Assembly (NCBI GenBank): GCA_903884105.1
Contig: CAISDJ010000060.1
Coordinates: 1-64,000, forward strand
Source of the DNA: an uncultured Pseudomonadota bacterium
GTDB lineage: Bacteria; Pseudomonadota; Gammaproteobacteria; Steroidobacterales; Steroidobacteraceae
DNA length: 64,000 bases
Reading direction: 5' to 3'
Position numbers and translations under genes: made by a program. The notes beneath the pieces were generated by a model. That model was not told where the DNA came from and ran no database searches. It was given only the letters and a program-made list of their open reading frames with translations. Of this stretch, positions 61,767-64,000 are shown in pieces. Position 1 is the stretch's first letter. Each line of letters starts with the position of its first letter.

Positions 61767-64000
61767 CACTTGAACAGGTAGCGCACGCCGAACTGGAACT
61801 GCCGTGGCGGCCCCGCGTTCCGTTGCACGAATGAGTTGCCCGCCACCTGGATCTGGTTCGACTGGGTTGCCGAGTTGGCAAAGCCGGACAGGTTGTTCGC
61901 GTCCAGGACATTGAATACATCTGCCGAGAACTCGATGCGGCCCAGGCCAAACTGCGGCGCATAGCGCAGGCCGAGATCCAGCGTCTTCGACCACGGCAAC
62001 CGGCCGCTGTTGCGGGCGACTCCCGGTGCGCGATCAGAGTTTCCGAGGTAGGCATCGGAGAACGAGGCGCCGTCTCCGTTCAGATCCGTCGTGCCGAAGA
62101 GGGAGGCGTCCGGAATGTACGTGACCGGCTGGCCTGACTGCAGCAAGCCCGCCACGGAGATCGTGAGATCCCGCAGCGGATAGAGATACAGCAATGCGGA
62201 AACGACGTGGCGCCGGTCGTTCGCCGACGGCCCCCATTCCGATGCAAACAGATTGGCGTTGGCCGAGCGGAAGTTGAGGTCGTCCGTGTTGTTGGTGAGC
62301 TGCGACAGCGTGTACGAGACGGAGTAGCCGTAACGGTCATCCGCCTTGTCCTTCGCCAGCCTGAGTGTGAGCGCGCGGTACTTCGACTCGCCTTCGCTTT
62401 CGGAGACGACAATCTGCCGCGATCCGCCTGTGACGATGGCAATGGGGCGGGTGGCATCCGCAGCGGCCTGCGAGCGAATCAGGCCGAGTGACTCGGCGAG
62501 CGCACGCCGTGCGGAGTCGGAGACCTGGGCCTGCAATGCTGCGATATTCGCTGCCGTCAGTTTCGCTGTGTTGGGGAAGAAGGGGGTCGGTGCGTTCAGG
62601 TCCCTCAGGCGCAGCAGATGATAGCCGTGGGCATAGACCAGGTCGGCCGACGCGACGACGTCGTTCCACGGCTGCCACTGCAGGCCGAGCGAGAACTGCC
62701 GGGTGTACGGACTATCCAGGCCGGAGGGATTCAGGACCCGCCGCTCGTTGGCGAACGTGGTGTCGCGCAGCGAGACGGAGGACTGTCCGGTCGGACATTG
62801 CAGGTACACCGAACACGCCGGACTGACGCTCAGGTTGCCATCGAAGGTGACGCGGTCCAGATTCGTGTCGCCAGGCAGGCGCCCGAGTGCGATCAGACTC
62901 TGTAGCTGCGAGCGATACGCTGCGGACGTGGTGTTCTGCTGGAGCGCATCGGACAGGATGGTATAGGGAATCCGCTCGAAGAACATTCCCGCGCCGGCGC
63001 GTACCGCGAGCTGGTCGCTCAAGCGATAGTTGAGTGACAGTCGGGGCGCGATGTTGTCGGTGTCTCCACTCGACGCGCCCGCCTTCGTCAGCGAGTCGTA
63101 GTCCCAGCGCAGCCCGAATACGCCCGTCAGCCGTGGTGTCAGGCTGACCTGGTCCTCGAGGTACAGTGCCGTCATCGTCTGCGGACGGCCGAAACTCGCA
63201 GGGCGCAGTTCCACCGCATAGCTTGAGACGGCAGCCGACGCGGGCACGTCCGCTACGCCGTAGTTCACGCCCCGGCCCAGCGCCCGCATTTGCGCGAGCT
63301 CGGACGCGCTCAAGTGCACGCTGTAATTTCCTTGGGCATTGCCGCCGCCGAACAGGTCGAAGTCGGCGCGCAGCACATCGACGCCGAACTTGAACAAGTG
63401 GGCATTACGGGCCAGCGTGAATTTCTGCTGCAACTGCAGGCTGCGTTCACGCTCGTTGAAGACATACCCTGGATCGCCGAGCACTGCCACGGGCAATCCG
63501 CTCGGACCGTTCACGGTGACCTGCGGACCGCCTTGTCCCAGCGCCCGGCCATAGTTCCACACGAAACGCGAAAGCCCAAGGCTCGTGGTCGACGTGAGGG
63601 CATCGCCGTCATAAATCGCGGTCAAGGCTGCCAGCGTCGACTCGCGATCCTGCACCGACCCTGCCGAGGGGAAGGTGATGCCGCCGTCGAGTCCGCCGCC
63701 CTGGCGTTCGATGCTGGCATCGCCGCGTTGCAGCCGCAGCGCCACCCGCCAGGCATCGTTCAGGCGATGGTCGATCTTGCCGGACAGCAATACCGTGCGA
63801 TTCTCACCGCGTACCGTGCCGTTCACGCCGAGGTCCGGAGAGGCCAGCAGGTTGTCCTTCACGTCACGCGAGTATTCCGCGTCGAGGAACAAGAAGGTCT
63901 GGTCGGTCTTGAGCGGACCGCCAAGCGCGAATCCGAGCTGGTCCCGCCGAAAGCCGTCCTTGACGGCATTGCCGCTCAAGTCGCGCCCGGCATAGGGCGA
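61766..64000 (-). CDS. TonB-dependent receptor, Oar-like (5' end outside window)
   Basis: At least 744 residues are present; the signal peptide, N-terminal carboxypeptidase-regulatory-like domain and most of the plug lie beyond the window. The visible part begins at the FRRDQLGFALGGPLKTDQTF segment typical of the plug-barrel transition of Oar-type receptors, continues with long barrel strands (AELRPASFGRPQTMTALYLE, VFGLRWDYDSLTKAG, FSADVFNVLDANNLSGF) and ends FQFGVRYLFK. It imports an unknown compound across the outer membrane; linkage to ynjBCD suggests that system is its partner. Confidence 0.88.
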   Translation of the reverse strand, partial: SPYAGRDLSGNAVKDGFRRDQLGFALGGPLKTDQTFLFLDAEYSRDVKDNLLASPDLGVNGTVRGENRTVLLSGKIDHRLNDAWRVALRLQRGDASIERQGGGLDGGITFPSAGSVQDRESTLAALTAIYDGDALTSTTSLGLSRFVWNYGRALGQGGPQVTVNGPSGLPVAVLGDPGYVFNERERSLQLQQKFTLARNAHLFKFGVDVLRADFDLFGGGNAQGNYSVHLSASELAQMRALGRGVNYGVADVPASAAVSSYAVELRPASFGRPQTMTALYLEDQVSLTPRLTGVFGLRWDYDSLTKAGASSGDTDNIAPRLSLNYRLSDQLAVRAGAGMFFERIPYTILSDALQQNTTSAAYRSQLQSLIALGRLPGDTNLDRVTFDGNLSVSPACSVYLQCPTGQSSVSLRDTTFANERRVLNPSGLDSPYTRQFSLGLQWQPWNDVVASADLVYAHGYHLLRLRDLNAPTPFFPNTAKLTAANIAALQAQVSDSARRALAESLGLIRSQAAADATRPIAIVTGGSRQIVVSESEGESKYRALTLRLAKDKADDRYGYSVSYTLSQLTNNTDDLNFRSANANLFASEWGPSANDRRHVVSALLYLYPLRDLTISVAGLLQSGQPVTYIPDASLFGTTDLNGDGASFSDAYLGNSDRAPGVARNSGRLPWSKTLDLGLRYAPQFGLGRIEFSADVFNVLDANNLSGFANSATQSNQIQVAGNSFVQRNAGPPRQFQFGVRYLFK

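Overview
The window is GC-rich, densely coded DNA of a gammaproteobacterium. tamA-tamB, yadGH, ynjBCD-ynjF, nudC, yheS, yheT, gltBD, ydbH/ydbL and an FlhC homologue support this. Expanded exported 'WEGD' proteins, a DUF6152 protein and an Oar-like TonB receptor suggest the Steroidobacterales/Nevskiales neighbourhood, but this is inference. The first ~257 bases are different: AT-rich, with a C2H2 zinc-finger exon that has its own splice acceptor and donor. That end of the contig is eukaryotic (host or chimeric assembly) and joins the bacterial DNA at a 126-bp palindromic element.

Layout. 0.7-2.3 kb: outer-membrane barrel, ABM-domain protein and a wrecked KefB/KefC remnant. 2.4-7.6 kb: a tight six-gene operon for an MCE/Mla-type lipid transporter (STAS-permease, ATPase, MCE protein, lipoprotein) continuing into a DOMON-like protein and a NamZ/DUF1343 protein. 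7.8-13.8 kb: exported proteins of unknown role, a DsbA-family protein and an FHA coiled-coil protein. 14-20.8 kb: exported nuclease, phospholipase-D-like protein, YheS, a PAS-GGDEF-EAL protein and an M15 peptidase. 20.8-24.6 kb: an operon of two exported unknowns around a secreted metallo-beta-lactamase-fold hydrolase, then an SRPBCC protein. 24.6-33.5 kb: tamA-tamB, NRDE protein, NudC and a CoA-acylating aldehyde dehydrogenase. 33.7-35.1 kb: a FlhC-like gene diverging from a gene that looks FlhD-like, with paired 12-bp palindromes between them. 35.2-40 kb: yadGH, a YdbL-like lipoprotein and a YdbH-like protein. 40-44.4 kb: two exported methyltransferase-fold proteins, a membrane-bound response regulator and a YheT hydrolase. 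44.4-49.3 kb: FAH-family enzyme and a bactofilin-GDPD-GlpD-FGGY kinase operon. 49.5-57.7 kb: a small gene behind a near-perfect sigma-54 promoter and IHF site, then gltB-gltD-matB. 57.7-64 kb: an overlapping operon TonB receptor-ynjB-ynjC-ynjD-ynjF, running off the window.

How the genes fit together. Cell-envelope work dominates. Three separate systems for moving lipid between the membranes (MCE operon, TamAB, YdbH/YdbL) lie within 40 kb, with cell-wall enzymes, a phospholipase-like protein and bactofilin. The GDPD-GlpD-kinase genes form a glycerophosphodiester-to-DHAP salvage route. Five intergenic regions carry long imperfect hairpins, each built from a short repeated unit.

The most novel-looking items are the divergent FlhC/FlhD-like pair with its operator, the sigma-54/IHF-controlled 96-residue protein, the unit-repeat hairpins, the WEGD exported family and the receiver-transmembrane-extracytoplasmic fusion protein.
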